Positions 7,577-16,028 of a stretch of 64,000 nt of DNA are shown one piece after another. The notes under the pieces are model-generated. The model did no database searches. It was not told where the DNA came from and saw only the letters and a list, made by a program, of their open reading frames with translations. This DNA comes from Nitrospirales bacterium (GTDB lineage: Bacteria; Nitrospirota; Nitrospiria; Nitrospirales; UBA8639): assembly GCA_021603905.1 (NCBI GenBank), contig BQIU01000013.1, positions 1-64,000 on the forward strand. The letters run 5' to 3'. The number at the start of each line of letters is the position of its first letter. The first letter of the stretch is position 1. Position numbers and translations under genes: made by a program.

Positions 7577-7963
7577 ATGAATCGACTGTGGATTTTTTGG
7601 TGCATGGTGATGATGTTTGCGGGTTGTGCGACATCGGGAAATCCTTCTGTCAATAATGAAGCAGTGACCAAAAAGGTCATTGCAGGAAAAACCACGAAAG
7701 CGGAAGTCACGCAATTATTAGGGGCTCCCAATTTGACATATGAATCGCATGAGCAGGGAAAGGCTGTTGAAATTTGGTCATATGCATTTTCTTCATTAGA
7801 ATCAAATCCTGCATTATATATCCCGATTGTTGGACTCTTAGCATTGACGTCCGATGATGCGATTGCCTCTCACACCAAAGGGTTAAGTGTAAGTTTCAAT
7901 GAACAGGGGACCGTTCAACGGTTAGCCAGAATCAACTATGACAGTCAAACCGGGGGAGAGTAG
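7577..7963 (+). CDS. small lipoprotein, SmpA/OmlA (BamE)-like fold
   Basis: 128 residues with a lipoprotein signal: a hydrophobic core ending in MMFAGC, so lipidation at Cys17 is expected. The mature part KKVIAGKTTKAEVTQLLGAPN is the typical start of the SmpA/OmlA fold (two helices then a sheet with a GxP turn), followed by EIWSY. Such proteins sit on the outer or inner membrane and scaffold other proteins; BamE is one example, but this one is not embedded in a Bam locus. It lies between btuF and btuC on the same strand, so may be co-transcribed under riboswitch control. Whether it has any part in corrinoid uptake is unknown. Confidence 0.78.
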   Translation: MNRLWIFWCMVMMFAGCATSGNPSVNNEAVTKKVIAGKTTKAEVTQLLGAPNLTYESHEQGKAVEIWSYAFSSLESNPALYIPIVGLLALTSDDAIASHTKGLSVSFNEQGTVQRLARINYDSQTGGE

Positions 7964-7973
7964 TCCCCAATAA

Positions 7974-9146
7974 GTGCATTACACAATGATGTCTGTGAAG
8001 CCCACGTTAGAAACTCCGCCCTTGTCCTCGTCTCAGTCGTCAGTAGATGCTGTGTCCCTTGAGGTTGGCCCTCATCATCGGCGACAGGGAGCTCCAGTGT
8101 TTCATTCATTGACGGTCCCTCGTTGGTTGATGTGGTTGGGGATTTTTTTTCTGCTGGCGGTGATGGTGTTACTGGGGTGTCTTCGTTATGGAACAGAAGT
8201 GATCGAATTCTCACGGATCTTCAATATTATTCTCGAGAGTTTGACCTCAGTCTCCTCTCGCGGTGTGGGGGCTGATCCAAGCAATGTCATTTTGCTGCAC
8301 GTCCGGCTGCCCCGTCTCCTGTTAGCTTTTTTCGTGGGTGGAAGTTTGGCTGCAGTCGGTGTGGCTCTTCAGGCATTGTTGAGAAATCCCCTGGCCGATC
8401 CGTTTGTCCTCGGGATTTCAAGCGGGGCCGCCCTCGGGGCCGCGGTTGCACTTTTATTTGGAGTCGGGATGTCGATGTGGAGTCTGTCCGCCTTGCCGGT
8501 GTGTGCGTTTATCGGAGCTGTCGTGTCGTTATTGATTATTTATCGAATTGCAGCGACTCAATACGGATTTTCGATCTATACCTTATTGTTAGCTGGTGTA
8601 GTGCTGAGCGCGATTTTTTCCGCACTCATTATGTTTCTGACGAGTGTGGCTGACCCTAATCGAGTGTTTGGTATGTATGCCTGGCTGATGGGGTCACTCA
8701 CCGGTCCAGATTATCCGACATTAGGTATCTTGATGTTGTATCTTGGCGTAGGTCTCTGTGTGTTGGGTTCTCAAGCACAATCACTCAATTTGTTAACGTT
8801 AGGCGAGGAGGCTGCCCGATCCCTCGGAGTGGAAGTGGAGCGAGTGAAAAAGTTGGTGTTCTTTGCCACGGCTCTAGTAACAGGCGCGGTCGTAGCATTT
8901 AGCGGGCTTATCGGGTTTGTGGGGCTTATCGTTCCTCATGCGGTTCGTCTGGCATTGGGAGCGGATCATCGTCTCTTACTTCCTATCGCTGGGTTAACTG
9001 GCGGGATCTTTCTGATGGTGGCCGATACGGTTGCGAGGACGATCTTCAGTCCGGCTGAGATCCCTGTCGGAGTGGTGACGGCTCTTGTGGGTGGACCTGT
9101 CTTTCTCTATCTCCTCATGAATCGTCGAGCACAATTGGTAACATGA
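7974..9146 (+). CDS. btuC: cobalamin ABC transporter permease
   Basis: 390 residues if GTG at 7974 is used; ATGs at 7986 and 7989 are alternatives. The first ~50 residues are a polar cytoplasmic extension. Then come about ten membrane helices of the FecCD/BtuC family, with the hallmark RLPRLLLAFFVGGSLA, the NPLADPFVLGISSGAALGA loop, and near the end the GEEAARSLGVEV coupling helix followed by SGLIGFVGLIVPHAVRLALG. The protein forms the inner-membrane channel and dimerises with BtuD subunits. Its stop overlaps the btuD start as ATGA, indicating translational coupling. Confidence 0.93.
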   Translation: MHYTMMSVKPTLETPPLSSSQSSVDAVSLEVGPHHRRQGAPVFHSLTVPRWLMWLGIFFLLAVMVLLGCLRYGTEVIEFSRIFNIILESLTSVSSRGVGADPSNVILLHVRLPRLLLAFFVGGSLAAVGVALQALLRNPLADPFVLGISSGAALGAAVALLFGVGMSMWSLSALPVCAFIGAVVSLLIIYRIAATQYGFSIYTLLLAGVVLSAIFSALIMFLTSVADPNRVFGMYAWLMGSLTGPDYPTLGILMLYLGVGLCVLGSQAQSLNLLTLGEEAARSLGVEVERVKKLVFFATALVTGAVVAFSGLIGFVGLIVPHAVRLALGADHRLLLPIAGLTGGIFLMVADTVARTIFSPAEIPVGVVTALVGGPVFLYLLMNRRAQLVT

Positions 9147-9973
9147 TCAACCAAGGCCATCAACCTTCGGTGCCGGCACTGTTTGCGGAACAGGTGACAT
9201 ATCGGTATCAATCGTCTTTTGTCAAAAACTCAGAAGCCGTTTTGCGAGAACTGAATTGTACAATTCAGGCCGGAATCATACAGGGAATTCTTGGACCCAA
9301 TGGATCTGGAAAGAGTACGTTCTTGAAACTCTTAGCTCGAGTCTTCTCTGTTCAAGAAGGCGCCATCAAGCTCTTTGGGCAAGATATTCAGCATCTCTCG
9401 CAAGCTAGTATTGCTAGAACCGTGGCCTTCGTTCCTCAAGAAACGCAGCAAATTTTTCCATTTACGATTGGGGAGATGGTGTTGATGGGGCGCTTTCCGC
9501 ATCATGCCGGGTTGGGCGGCTGGCATTGGGAAGATCTCGAAGATTTGGTCATCGCGGAACGCGCCATGCAGGATCTTGATGTGGCGCATTTAGCCGACCG
9601 CCTGATTACCGATGTCTCAGGCGGAGAACGGCAACGCGCGATTATCGCACGGGCTCTCGCACAGGACCCCAAAATTTTACTTTTAGATGAGCCGACAGCC
9701 TTTTTGGATTTACATCATCAGTTAGATATTGCCAGAATTCTTCGACGAATGAATCAAGACCGTGGTCTGACGGTCGTCCTTGTCTCACATGACCTCAATT
9801 TAGCCAGCCAATATTGTGATCAGTTGATGCTGTTAGATCATGGTCATATTGTGAAAACAGGCACGCCGGAAGACGTGATCAGACCTGATGTCTTAGAGCA
9901 GGTATATGGGTGCGAGGTGTTGGTTGATCGTCATCCTCAATCAGGCATGCCGAGAGTTTCCTTGCCTATATAG
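9143..9973 (+). CDS. btuD: cobalamin ABC transporter ATP-binding protein
   Basis: 276 residues with a complete ABC cassette: Walker A GPNGSGKST (about 51-59), Q-loop FVPQET, signature VSGGERQR (about 158-165), Walker B ILLLDEPTAFLDL with catalytic Glu, and the H-loop VSHD. It powers BtuC-mediated corrinoid import. It starts within the btuC stop (ATGA). The gene is followed by an inverted repeat at 9983-10031 and then by the second cobalamin riboswitch, so this is probably the last gene of the first riboswitch operon. Haem or siderophore importers have the same ATPase type, but location supports corrinoid. Confidence 0.92.
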   Translation: MINQGHQPSVPALFAEQVTYRYQSSFVKNSEAVLRELNCTIQAGIIQGILGPNGSGKSTFLKLLARVFSVQEGAIKLFGQDIQHLSQASIARTVAFVPQETQQIFPFTIGEMVLMGRFPHHAGLGGWHWEDLEDLVIAERAMQDLDVAHLADRLITDVSGGERQRAIIARALAQDPKILLLDEPTAFLDLHHQLDIARILRRMNQDRGLTVVLVSHDLNLASQYCDQLMLLDHGHIVKTGTPEDVIRPDVLEQVYGCEVLVDRHPQSGMPRVSLPI

Positions 9974-9982
9974 CCAAGCATT

Positions 9983-10031
9983 GCTCGTATCTCGTGATTC
10001 GTATTTCGTTGTTTTTCGGCGAGATACGAGC
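9983..10031 (+). repeat. 12-bp perfect inverted repeat after btuD
   Basis: GCTCGTATCTCG (9983-9994) pairs exactly with CGAGATACGAGC (10020-10031) around a 25-base loop that itself contains related TCGTATTTCG and ends beside ACGAGATAC. There is no T-run, so it is not a classical terminator. It may be a dispersed palindromic repeat or an mRNA 3'-end stabiliser. Confidence 0.7.
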
Positions 10032-10146
10032 GACGAGATACCATTAACAATATTTGCAAATAGAGGAATAGGTTTTGTGATGTACAGAAGCTAATTCAAT
10101 CGTTCAACTTTTAAAACAAAGGAGGAGGGGACATTTAAGGAACAGC

Positions 10147-10290
10147 GTTGGTTGTGAAGGGGAAGCTGGTGGAAATCCAGCACGGTGCCGCCACTGTAAG
10201 CGGGGAGCGACTCTACAGAAAGGCCACTGTGGATGCCTTATCCATGGGAAGGCGTAGAAACGCGACGATCCGCAAGTCAGGAGACCCAAC
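10147..10290 (+). promoter_or_regulatory. cobalamin riboswitch upstream of btuB
   Basis: An intact classical cobalamin aptamer. P1 is GTTGG (10147-10151) with CCAAC (10286-10290). The core contains GGGGAAGCTGGTGGAAATCC, GGTGCCGCCACTGTAAGCGG, the peripheral arm with GCCACTGTGGATGCC and GGGAAGGCGTAGAAACGCG, and the closing GATCCGCAAGTCAGGAGACC. The platform looks translational: CCCTT (10311-10315) can pair with AAGGG (10323-10327), which is the front half of the btuB Shine-Dalgarno sequence AAAGGGAGG. Ligand binding would be expected to favour that sequestration (established for this class; pairing here is by eye). Confidence 0.95.
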
Positions 10291-10337
10291 TATCCATTTA
10301 TTCCATAACACCCTTCGTATCAAAGGGAGGTCGGTTT

Positions 10338-12353
10338 ATGTATTCTTGTAATCATCGATTGATTATTAATGCTTTGGGTTTTCTATGTTGGAGTCTCGCT
10401 CTTTTCGTGCCCTCCATACTGCTTGCCGCGGATGATTCACATTCCGAAGATGTACAACAGTTAGACCCCGTGGTCGTCACTGCCACCAAAACTCCGGTCC
10501 CCCTCAGTCACATCACGAGTGCAGTCGAAGTGATTACGACGGAAGACATTCTACGTCGCAACGATCGAACCCTTGTTGAAGCGCTTGGATTGAGCAAAGG
10601 TACGGCGATTTTTTCGAGTGGCGGACCAGGGACGACGTCCTCGATTCGAATTCGTGGTGGACAATCCGAGCAGACCTTGGTGCTTATTGATGGTGCTATT
10701 ATTAACAGTGCCACGGCAGGAGGTGCGAATCTTGGTACGTTGACGACGGACAATATCGAGTCGATTACCGTTCTTCGAGGTGCTCAGAGTATGCTGTGGG
10801 GGGCCGATGCGATGGGAGGGGTGGTCGATATTCGGACTAAACGGGGAGATGGGAAGCCTGTCGCAAGAGTTTTCTCAGAGTATGGGTCATTCAATTCCAT
10901 TCGAGAGGGTGGAAGCCTTGCAGGACAGCTTGGCCCTGTAGATTTTTCTGTGGCGTTGTCTCGTTGGGATATGAGTAAGTTTTCCACGATCAATTATCGT
11001 CGAGGCGCTGCCGAACGTGATGCCGTTCGAAACTGGCAAGGGTCTTCGTTGATTGGGGTAAATACGCCATGGGATGGACGATTGGAAGTTTCGTTTCGGT
11101 GGATTAATAACGATGTTGATATTGATAATTCGAGTACCTTTGGCGGACCATTTGATGTCTACAAAGCCAAGTCAACGAGCCGTCAGTATATCTACAGCGG
11201 GACGTATCATCAGCCAATCACCGATTGGTGGGATCAAAAAATTACGGTAGCACAGTCTCGAGAGACGGGGATTACTCAAGCAGGGACGAATCAGTTCAGT
11301 CTCTCAACAGGGCTCATGAGTGTTCCTTCTGATTTTGGGAATTCAGATATCCGGACGAAGAGTAACCGGATTGAATGGCAAAGTAATTTTTATATCGGGA
11401 AGCCATTCATTGTGACCGTGGGGTATCAGTTTCGAGAACAGCTTGGAAAAAACAAAGGTAGTTTTGCTGAGAAAACTATTTCGAGTCATGCGGGATTTGC
11501 GCAGGCGCAAATGAATCTGTTTGATCGGTTCTTTGCAACGGGTGGTTTTCGTCAGGATGCTCATAATACGGCCGGAAATAAGACCACCTATCGTGTGACC
11601 GGGGGGTATTTGTTAAAAGAAACGGGGACAAAATTGCGGTCGAGCTATGCAACTGGATTTCGAACGCCTACGATCAATGAGCTCTTCTTTCCGAATTTTG
11701 GCAACCCAACATTAGTCCCAGAAACCAGTAAGAACTTTGATGTGGCGATCGATCAAACTCTGTTTCAAAAACGCGTCAAGATGAGTGTCGGGTATTTTTG
11801 GAGCAAATATAAACAATTGATTGTCACGACATCCGACCCAGTTGGATGTGCGCCATTTACCATATTTAATTTTTGTGCTCAAAACATAGGAAGTGCAAGA
11901 GCAAAGGGAGTGGAGGCAAGTCTCAATGTGGTTGTGGTGGAAGACTTGCCAGGGTTCAAACGCGTGAGTTTGGATGGCCAGTATACCTATACCTCGACGC
12001 GAGACTTGATGACGAACACGCGATTAGCACGGTGGCCCGTTCACCAAGGCAGCGCGTCGCTCACGTATCAGCCCACCGAACCGTTGAGTCTGACAGGGAC
12101 TGTCCGCTATGTGGGGTCGAGGTTTAGTACGACTGGGAATCAGCAACCACTCCCAGATTTCTATATATTTAATTTGGCTGCAACGTATCAAGTCAATGCC
12201 CATATCGAGGTGTATACTCGTGTCGAAAATCTCGCTGATAGAAAATATGAAGAAGTCTTATTCTTTGGGACTCCCGGCCGTTCCGTCTGGGGAGGTGTAC
12301 GTATAAATTTTGAAATTCCTGTTCTCTCATCCGAATCTCCTGAAAGTACATAA
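10338..12353 (+). CDS. btuB: TonB-dependent outer-membrane corrinoid receptor
   Basis: 671 residues from ATG 10338, behind AAAGGGAGG (10322-10330); the frame is open further upstream but that part is the riboswitch. A signal peptide ends near LLAADD. A TonB-box-like segment follows (DPVVVTATKTPV), then a plug domain with GTTSSIRIRGGQSEQTLVLIDG and SITVLRGAQSMLWGADAMGG, and a ~22-strand barrel ending in the aromatic-rich C-terminal strand VWGGVRINFEI. The RVENLADRKYEEVLFF motif before it is typical of BtuB-like receptors. It takes corrinoids across the outer membrane, powered by TonB. It heads the second riboswitch operon; cbiA starts at the base after its stop. Confidence 0.94.
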   Translation: MYSCNHRLIINALGFLCWSLALFVPSILLAADDSHSEDVQQLDPVVVTATKTPVPLSHITSAVEVITTEDILRRNDRTLVEALGLSKGTAIFSSGGPGTTSSIRIRGGQSEQTLVLIDGAIINSATAGGANLGTLTTDNIESITVLRGAQSMLWGADAMGGVVDIRTKRGDGKPVARVFSEYGSFNSIREGGSLAGQLGPVDFSVALSRWDMSKFSTINYRRGAAERDAVRNWQGSSLIGVNTPWDGRLEVSFRWINNDVDIDNSSTFGGPFDVYKAKSTSRQYIYSGTYHQPITDWWDQKITVAQSRETGITQAGTNQFSLSTGLMSVPSDFGNSDIRTKSNRIEWQSNFYIGKPFIVTVGYQFREQLGKNKGSFAEKTISSHAGFAQAQMNLFDRFFATGGFRQDAHNTAGNKTTYRVTGGYLLKETGTKLRSSYATGFRTPTINELFFPNFGNPTLVPETSKNFDVAIDQTLFQKRVKMSVGYFWSKYKQLIVTTSDPVGCAPFTIFNFCAQNIGSARAKGVEASLNVVVVEDLPGFKRVSLDGQYTYTSTRDLMTNTRLARWPVHQGSASLTYQPTEPLSLTGTVRYVGSRFSTTGNQQPLPDFYIFNLAATYQVNAHIEVYTRVENLADRKYEEVLFFGTPGRSVWGGVRINFEIPVLSSESPEST

Positions 12354-13733
12354 ATGATGAATTATCCTCGATTATTGATTGCCGGGACGCAGAGTGGTGT
12401 TGGCAAGACGACTGTAACCTTAGCCTTATTGTCCGCGTTTCGAGCGAAGGGACGTCGGGTGCAGCCGTTTAAAGTCGGACCAGACTTTATAGATCCGGGG
12501 CATCACCGAATGGCTAGCGGACGAGAGTCCCGAAATCTTGATGGATGGATGCTCGATCAAGAGATCAATCGAACGACGTTTCTGAGAGCGGCTCAAGATG
12601 CTGATCTTTCCATCATTGAAGGCATGATGGGCCTCTTTGACGGGAGTTCTCCTATGAGCGATCGAGGCAGCGCCGTTGAGCAGGCGAAACAACTCGGTGT
12701 GCCGACTCTCTTAGTCGTCGACGCAAGTGCGATGGCGCGTTCGGCTGCCGCTATGGTCCATGGGTACGCAACGTTTGATCCTACGCTCCAAATCAGTGGT
12801 GTGCTCTTCAATCGAATTAAAAGTGAGGGGCATTATCAACTGGTAAAAGATGCCGTAGAAAATGAAACGAAGGTGAGGGTGGTCGGCTATCTTCGTCCTA
12901 ACCCTGAGCTGACTATTCCCGATCGGCATTTGGGTCTTCAAACAGCGATCGAGGGAAAGAACGAGCAGTTTTATAAGATGTTAGGAGAGTCTATTTCTGA
13001 AACAGTCGATCTTGACCTGATTGAACAACTGGCTCAATCAGCCCCTGAACTGAAGAGTCATGATGAGAGTCAACCAATTCATATTCATGATCGAAAGACG
13101 AAAAAAACCGTCAAGATTGGCGTGGCCTATGATCCTGCCTTTTGTTTTTACTATCAAGACAATCTTGAATTACTCGAAGCTGAAGGCGCGGAGATTGTGA
13201 AATTTTCTCCTCTCGTCGATCACGTACTTCCCGATGTCGATTTGCTGTATTTGGGAGGCGGGTATCCGGAAGTGTATGCCAAGCCATTGGCGCAGAATGC
13301 CGAAATGCGGCAGGCTATTCATCGTTTTGCGGATCAGGGAAAGCCTGTCTATGCGGAATGTGGTGGCTTGATGTATTTAGCGGAAACATTGCGAAATTTC
13401 GATGGAGAAGTTTACGACATGGTTGGTGTGATTCCTGGAGAGACGGCGATGAGTCGATCTCAGATGACACTTGGTTATCGCGAATTGACCTTGACATGCT
13501 CAGGGATACTTGGAGAGCAGGGTATGAAGATTCGAGGGCATGAATTTCACTATTCACGTCTTCAGTCTAAGAGCACTCTCAATTATGTTGGACAGGTCGC
13601 AGATGCGCAGGGCCGGAGTTGTGGGAAAGATGGAGTCAGAAGTGGTAATGTGCTTGCTCTGTACACACACCTTCACTTTATGAGTCATCCATCTGTTGCT
13701 CGAAATTTGGTAAAAGCCGTGAGGCATTCGTGA
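12354..13733 (+). CDS. cbiA: cobyrinic acid a,c-diamide synthase
   Basis: 459 residues, the normal size for CbiA/CobB. Residues 10-20 (AGTQSGVGKTT) are the P-loop of the dethiobiotin-synthetase-like half; PFKVGPDFIDPGHH follows and is the family signature. The C-terminal amidotransferase half has its nucleophilic Cys in YAECGGLMYLAE, preceded by DLLYLGGGYPEVYA and followed by the GHEFHYS region. The enzyme amidates the a and c side chains of cobyrinic (or hydrogenobyrinic) acid with glutamine and ATP. The gene begins immediately after the btuB stop, so it is certainly co-transcribed and under the riboswitch. Confidence 0.95.
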   Translation: MMNYPRLLIAGTQSGVGKTTVTLALLSAFRAKGRRVQPFKVGPDFIDPGHHRMASGRESRNLDGWMLDQEINRTTFLRAAQDADLSIIEGMMGLFDGSSPMSDRGSAVEQAKQLGVPTLLVVDASAMARSAAAMVHGYATFDPTLQISGVLFNRIKSEGHYQLVKDAVENETKVRVVGYLRPNPELTIPDRHLGLQTAIEGKNEQFYKMLGESISETVDLDLIEQLAQSAPELKSHDESQPIHIHDRKTKKTVKIGVAYDPAFCFYYQDNLELLEAEGAEIVKFSPLVDHVLPDVDLLYLGGGYPEVYAKPLAQNAEMRQAIHRFADQGKPVYAECGGLMYLAETLRNFDGEVYDMVGVIPGETAMSRSQMTLGYRELTLTCSGILGEQGMKIRGHEFHYSRLQSKSTLNYVGQVADAQGRSCGKDGVRSGNVLALYTHLHFMSHPSVARNLVKAVRHS

Positions 13734-13746
13734 GGCTTGAGTTTTT

Positions 13747-14253
13747 TTGAAGAACGAAGGGCAGATAGAGATAGTGTCGGACGTTACTATTCGACAAGCC
13801 ACTGGCAGTGATGCATATGCTATCGCGCTTATGGTTCATGAGTTACTTCAAGAAGTTATGCGTGAAACGAACGTGCCTTCTTTCGATGTAAACGTGGATC
13901 TCATGCACACTCAAGCCAGGCAGTATATTGAAAGCAGGCGTTACGTGGTGTTTCTTGCGATTTTCGAAGGTCGAGAAGAACCCCTTGGCCTTTTATCGGT
14001 CTGTGAATGTTGTGCGCTCTATGCGGGAGGAGCGTTTGGGATGATTCCAGAATGCTATGTCCGTACAACGTTTCGTTCAAAAGGTGTTGGTGGAAAGTTA
14101 ATAGCGGCTGTTAAAGATTATGGAAAAGAAAAAAACTGGAGAAGACTTGAAGTGACAACCCCACCTCTTCCGACGTTTCAGCGAACCTTCCGCTTTTATC
14201 AGCAGGTTGGGTTTGATGTGTCTGGTGGAAGAAAGTTAAAGGTGTCGTTATGA
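13747..14253 (+). CDS. GNAT-family N-acetyltransferase within the cobalamin operon
   Basis: 168 residues from TTG at 13747, or about 159 from GTG at 13774, where the domain proper begins (VTIRQATGSDAYAIA). The fold is GNAT: an IRxAT strand, a central strand before GMIPECYVRTTFRSKGVGGKL where acetyl-CoA binds, and YGKEKNWRRLEVTTPP with FYQQVGFDVSGG near the end. The substrate is unknown. The ATG of cobO lies inside its stop codon (ATGA), so it is tightly coupled to corrinoid adenosylation. No known step of cobalamin synthesis requires such an enzyme; it may modify a small molecule or protein, or simply ride in the operon. Confidence 0.82.
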   Translation: MKNEGQIEIVSDVTIRQATGSDAYAIALMVHELLQEVMRETNVPSFDVNVDLMHTQARQYIESRRYVVFLAIFEGREEPLGLLSVCECCALYAGGAFGMIPECYVRTTFRSKGVGGKLIAAVKDYGKEKNWRRLEVTTPPLPTFQRTFRFYQQVGFDVSGGRKLKVSL

Positions 14254-14846
14254 CGGATCAAGATTATCAGTCACGAATGCAACGCCTGAAGGCATCGGTT
14301 GATCGGCGCATTGAAGCTGCGCAAGAAGAAAAAGGCTTACTGATTGTGTATACCGGAGCGGGAAAAGGGAAGACCACCGCTGCACTTGGTATGGCGATGC
14401 GTAGTGTCGGTCACGGGATGAAAATTGCGGTTGTGCAGTTTATTAAAGGAGCGATTGATACAGCGGAAGAACGGATCTTGAAAGGTTTTGGTGAGCAAGT
14501 CACGTTTCTCCGTATGGGAGAAGGCTATACGTGGGAAACGCAGGACCGAGAACGTGATAAGCGTTTTGCCCAAGAAGCCTGGGAGACCGTTCTGACCATT
14601 TTACGAGACGCGCAGTATGGTATGGTCATCCTTGATGAGCTGAATATCGCGATTCATCATGAGTATGTCACGCTTCAGCAGGTATTGGATGGACTCAATG
14701 AACGTCCGCCGATGATGCATGTGGTAATTACTGGACGTGGGGCCAAGGATGAATTAATTGAGGTGGCAGATCTGGTTTCGGAAATGAAAATGGTGAAGCA
14801 TCCCTTTCGTAAAGGGATCAAGGCACAAAAAGGCGTAGAGTTTTGA
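14250..14846 (+). CDS. cobO: ATP:corrinoid adenosyltransferase, CobA/CobO type
   Basis: 198 residues matching the CobO/BtuR family, which transfers the 5'-deoxyadenosyl group of ATP to Co(I) corrinoids. Visible features are the N-terminal helix, the P-loop TGAGKGKTT (about 35-43), VQFIKGAIDTAEERIL, LRMGEGYTWET and the VILDELNIAI strand, then VVITGRGAKDELIEVADLVSEM and KHPFRKGIKAQKGVEF, the usual C-terminus. It overlaps the GNAT gene by 4 bases. A second, unrelated adenosyltransferase (PduO type) is encoded 2 kb downstream. Confidence 0.95.
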   Translation: MTDQDYQSRMQRLKASVDRRIEAAQEEKGLLIVYTGAGKGKTTAALGMAMRSVGHGMKIAVVQFIKGAIDTAEERILKGFGEQVTFLRMGEGYTWETQDRERDKRFAQEAWETVLTILRDAQYGMVILDELNIAIHHEYVTLQQVLDGLNERPPMMHVVITGRGAKDELIEVADLVSEMKMVKHPFRKGIKAQKGVEF

Positions 14847-14868
14847 GCCACACCTATTAATTGAGACG

Positions 14869-15063
14869 ATGGATAGTCAAAGACAGAAGTCGTGTAGCCA
14901 ATGTGGAGAGATGTTCGGGTGTACCTCTGGACATGGCTGTTGGTGTCAGGATGTCTCGTTGACAAAGGAACAACTCCAATGGATTGAAGCGCAGTATGAT
15001 AATTGTCTTTGTCCAGGTTGTTTGACGTCTATGAGCAAAGAGCTCAATCCTGGGCGATTATAG
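14869..15063 (+). CDS. cysteine-rich CWC-family mini-protein
   Basis: 64 residues with eight cysteines. The pattern CSQCGEMFGC ... CWC ... CLCPGCL matches the small cysteine-rich CWC family and suggests binding of one or two metal ions such as zinc, or a cluster (inference). It lies 22 bases after cobO and in front of bluB. A paralogue with the same cysteine spacing is encoded at 20025-20246 between cobS and cbiB, so two copies sit in two separate cobalamin operons. The family has no known function. Its position points to a role in cobalt handling, corrinoid reduction or delivery, but that is speculation. Confidence 0.8.
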   Translation: MDSQRQKSCSQCGEMFGCTSGHGCWCQDVSLTKEQLQWIEAQYDNCLCPGCLTSMSKELNPGRL

Positions 15064-15103
15064 ATATTAATGTTTTACTTTAATTTTTTGAGTATGCGAA
15101 TGT

Positions 15104-15814
15104 ATGAATGTCTCAACTTCAAGAGTGAGTAAAAATGCCTTCTCCAGCATGGAACGCGATGCGGTGTATCGTGCTATCTTTGAGCGGCGTGACGTGCGGC
15201 AAAACTTTTTGGCGAAGCCAATATCTAAGGCGACATTAGAGCGAATTCTCAAGGCATCCCATCATGCGGGTTCTGTCGGATTTATGCAGCCGTGGGACTT
15301 TGTCGTTATTCGTGAGAAGAAGACCAAGCAGTCGGTGAAGCATTTGTTCACGAAAGCCAATGACGAAGCGTCGCAGCGGTATCGTGGGTCGAAAGCGAAA
15401 TTATATCGTAGCCTGAAGCTTGAAGGCATTGAGGAGGCTCCGATCAATTTGTGTGTGACCTGCACGAGGCAACGAGGCGGTCCACATGTGCTTGGTCGTT
15501 CAACTATTCGTGAGACCGACCTGTACAGCACCTGCTGTGCGATTCAAAATCTTTGGCTCGCAGCCCGTGCCGAGGGTATTGGTATTGGCTGGGTGAGTAT
15601 TCTGGACTATGACGCGTTAAAAACTCTTGTCGGTATTCCACGGCCTGTGAAAGTCGTCGCCTATCTCTGTATGGGCTATGTCAAAGAATTTTCTTTAAAT
15701 CCAGACTTAGAGAAGGCCGGCTGGAGAAAACGGCTTCCTCTTGAACAATTAGTCCATTATGAGACATGGGGACGAAAGAATGGGAATTTGAAAAGAACAG
15801 CTAAACGTTACTAA
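15104..15814 (+). CDS. bluB: 5,6-dimethylbenzimidazole synthase
   Basis: 236 residues of the BluB branch of the nitroreductase fold. BluB breaks down reduced FMN with oxygen to give dimethylbenzimidazole, the lower ligand of cobalamin. Visible are YRAIFERRDVRQNF (flavin contact), HHAGSVGFMQPWDFVVI, the long lid segment, CVTCTRQRGGPHVLGR, YSTCCAIQNLWLAARAEGIGIGWVSI and YLCMGYVKEF. The RDVR motif and the insertion distinguish BluB from generic nitroreductases. Because the reaction needs oxygen, the organism is expected to live at least partly with air. Last gene of the second riboswitch operon. Confidence 0.92.
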   Translation: MNVSTSRVSKNAFSSMERDAVYRAIFERRDVRQNFLAKPISKATLERILKASHHAGSVGFMQPWDFVVIREKKTKQSVKHLFTKANDEASQRYRGSKAKLYRSLKLEGIEEAPINLCVTCTRQRGGPHVLGRSTIRETDLYSTCCAIQNLWLAARAEGIGIGWVSILDYDALKTLVGIPRPVKVVAYLCMGYVKEFSLNPDLEKAGWRKRLPLEQLVHYETWGRKNGNLKRTAKRY

Positions 15815-16028
15815 TACACCATTAAATTAGGTGGCAACCATACTCTTGCATGTGCCTAGTTTTCTTTGGCAATTTTATAATTGGCAGAATTACCTTCATG
15901 GCATATTGGTGTATGAATCGTGTGGGTTATGCGTTTCCGTACCGGAACCTCTATGCGATCATTTGAGTATGTGAATAGTCATCGATTTGGTCGGCGCATT
16001 AGTAATCGCTCTTGACGATTCAATGAGT

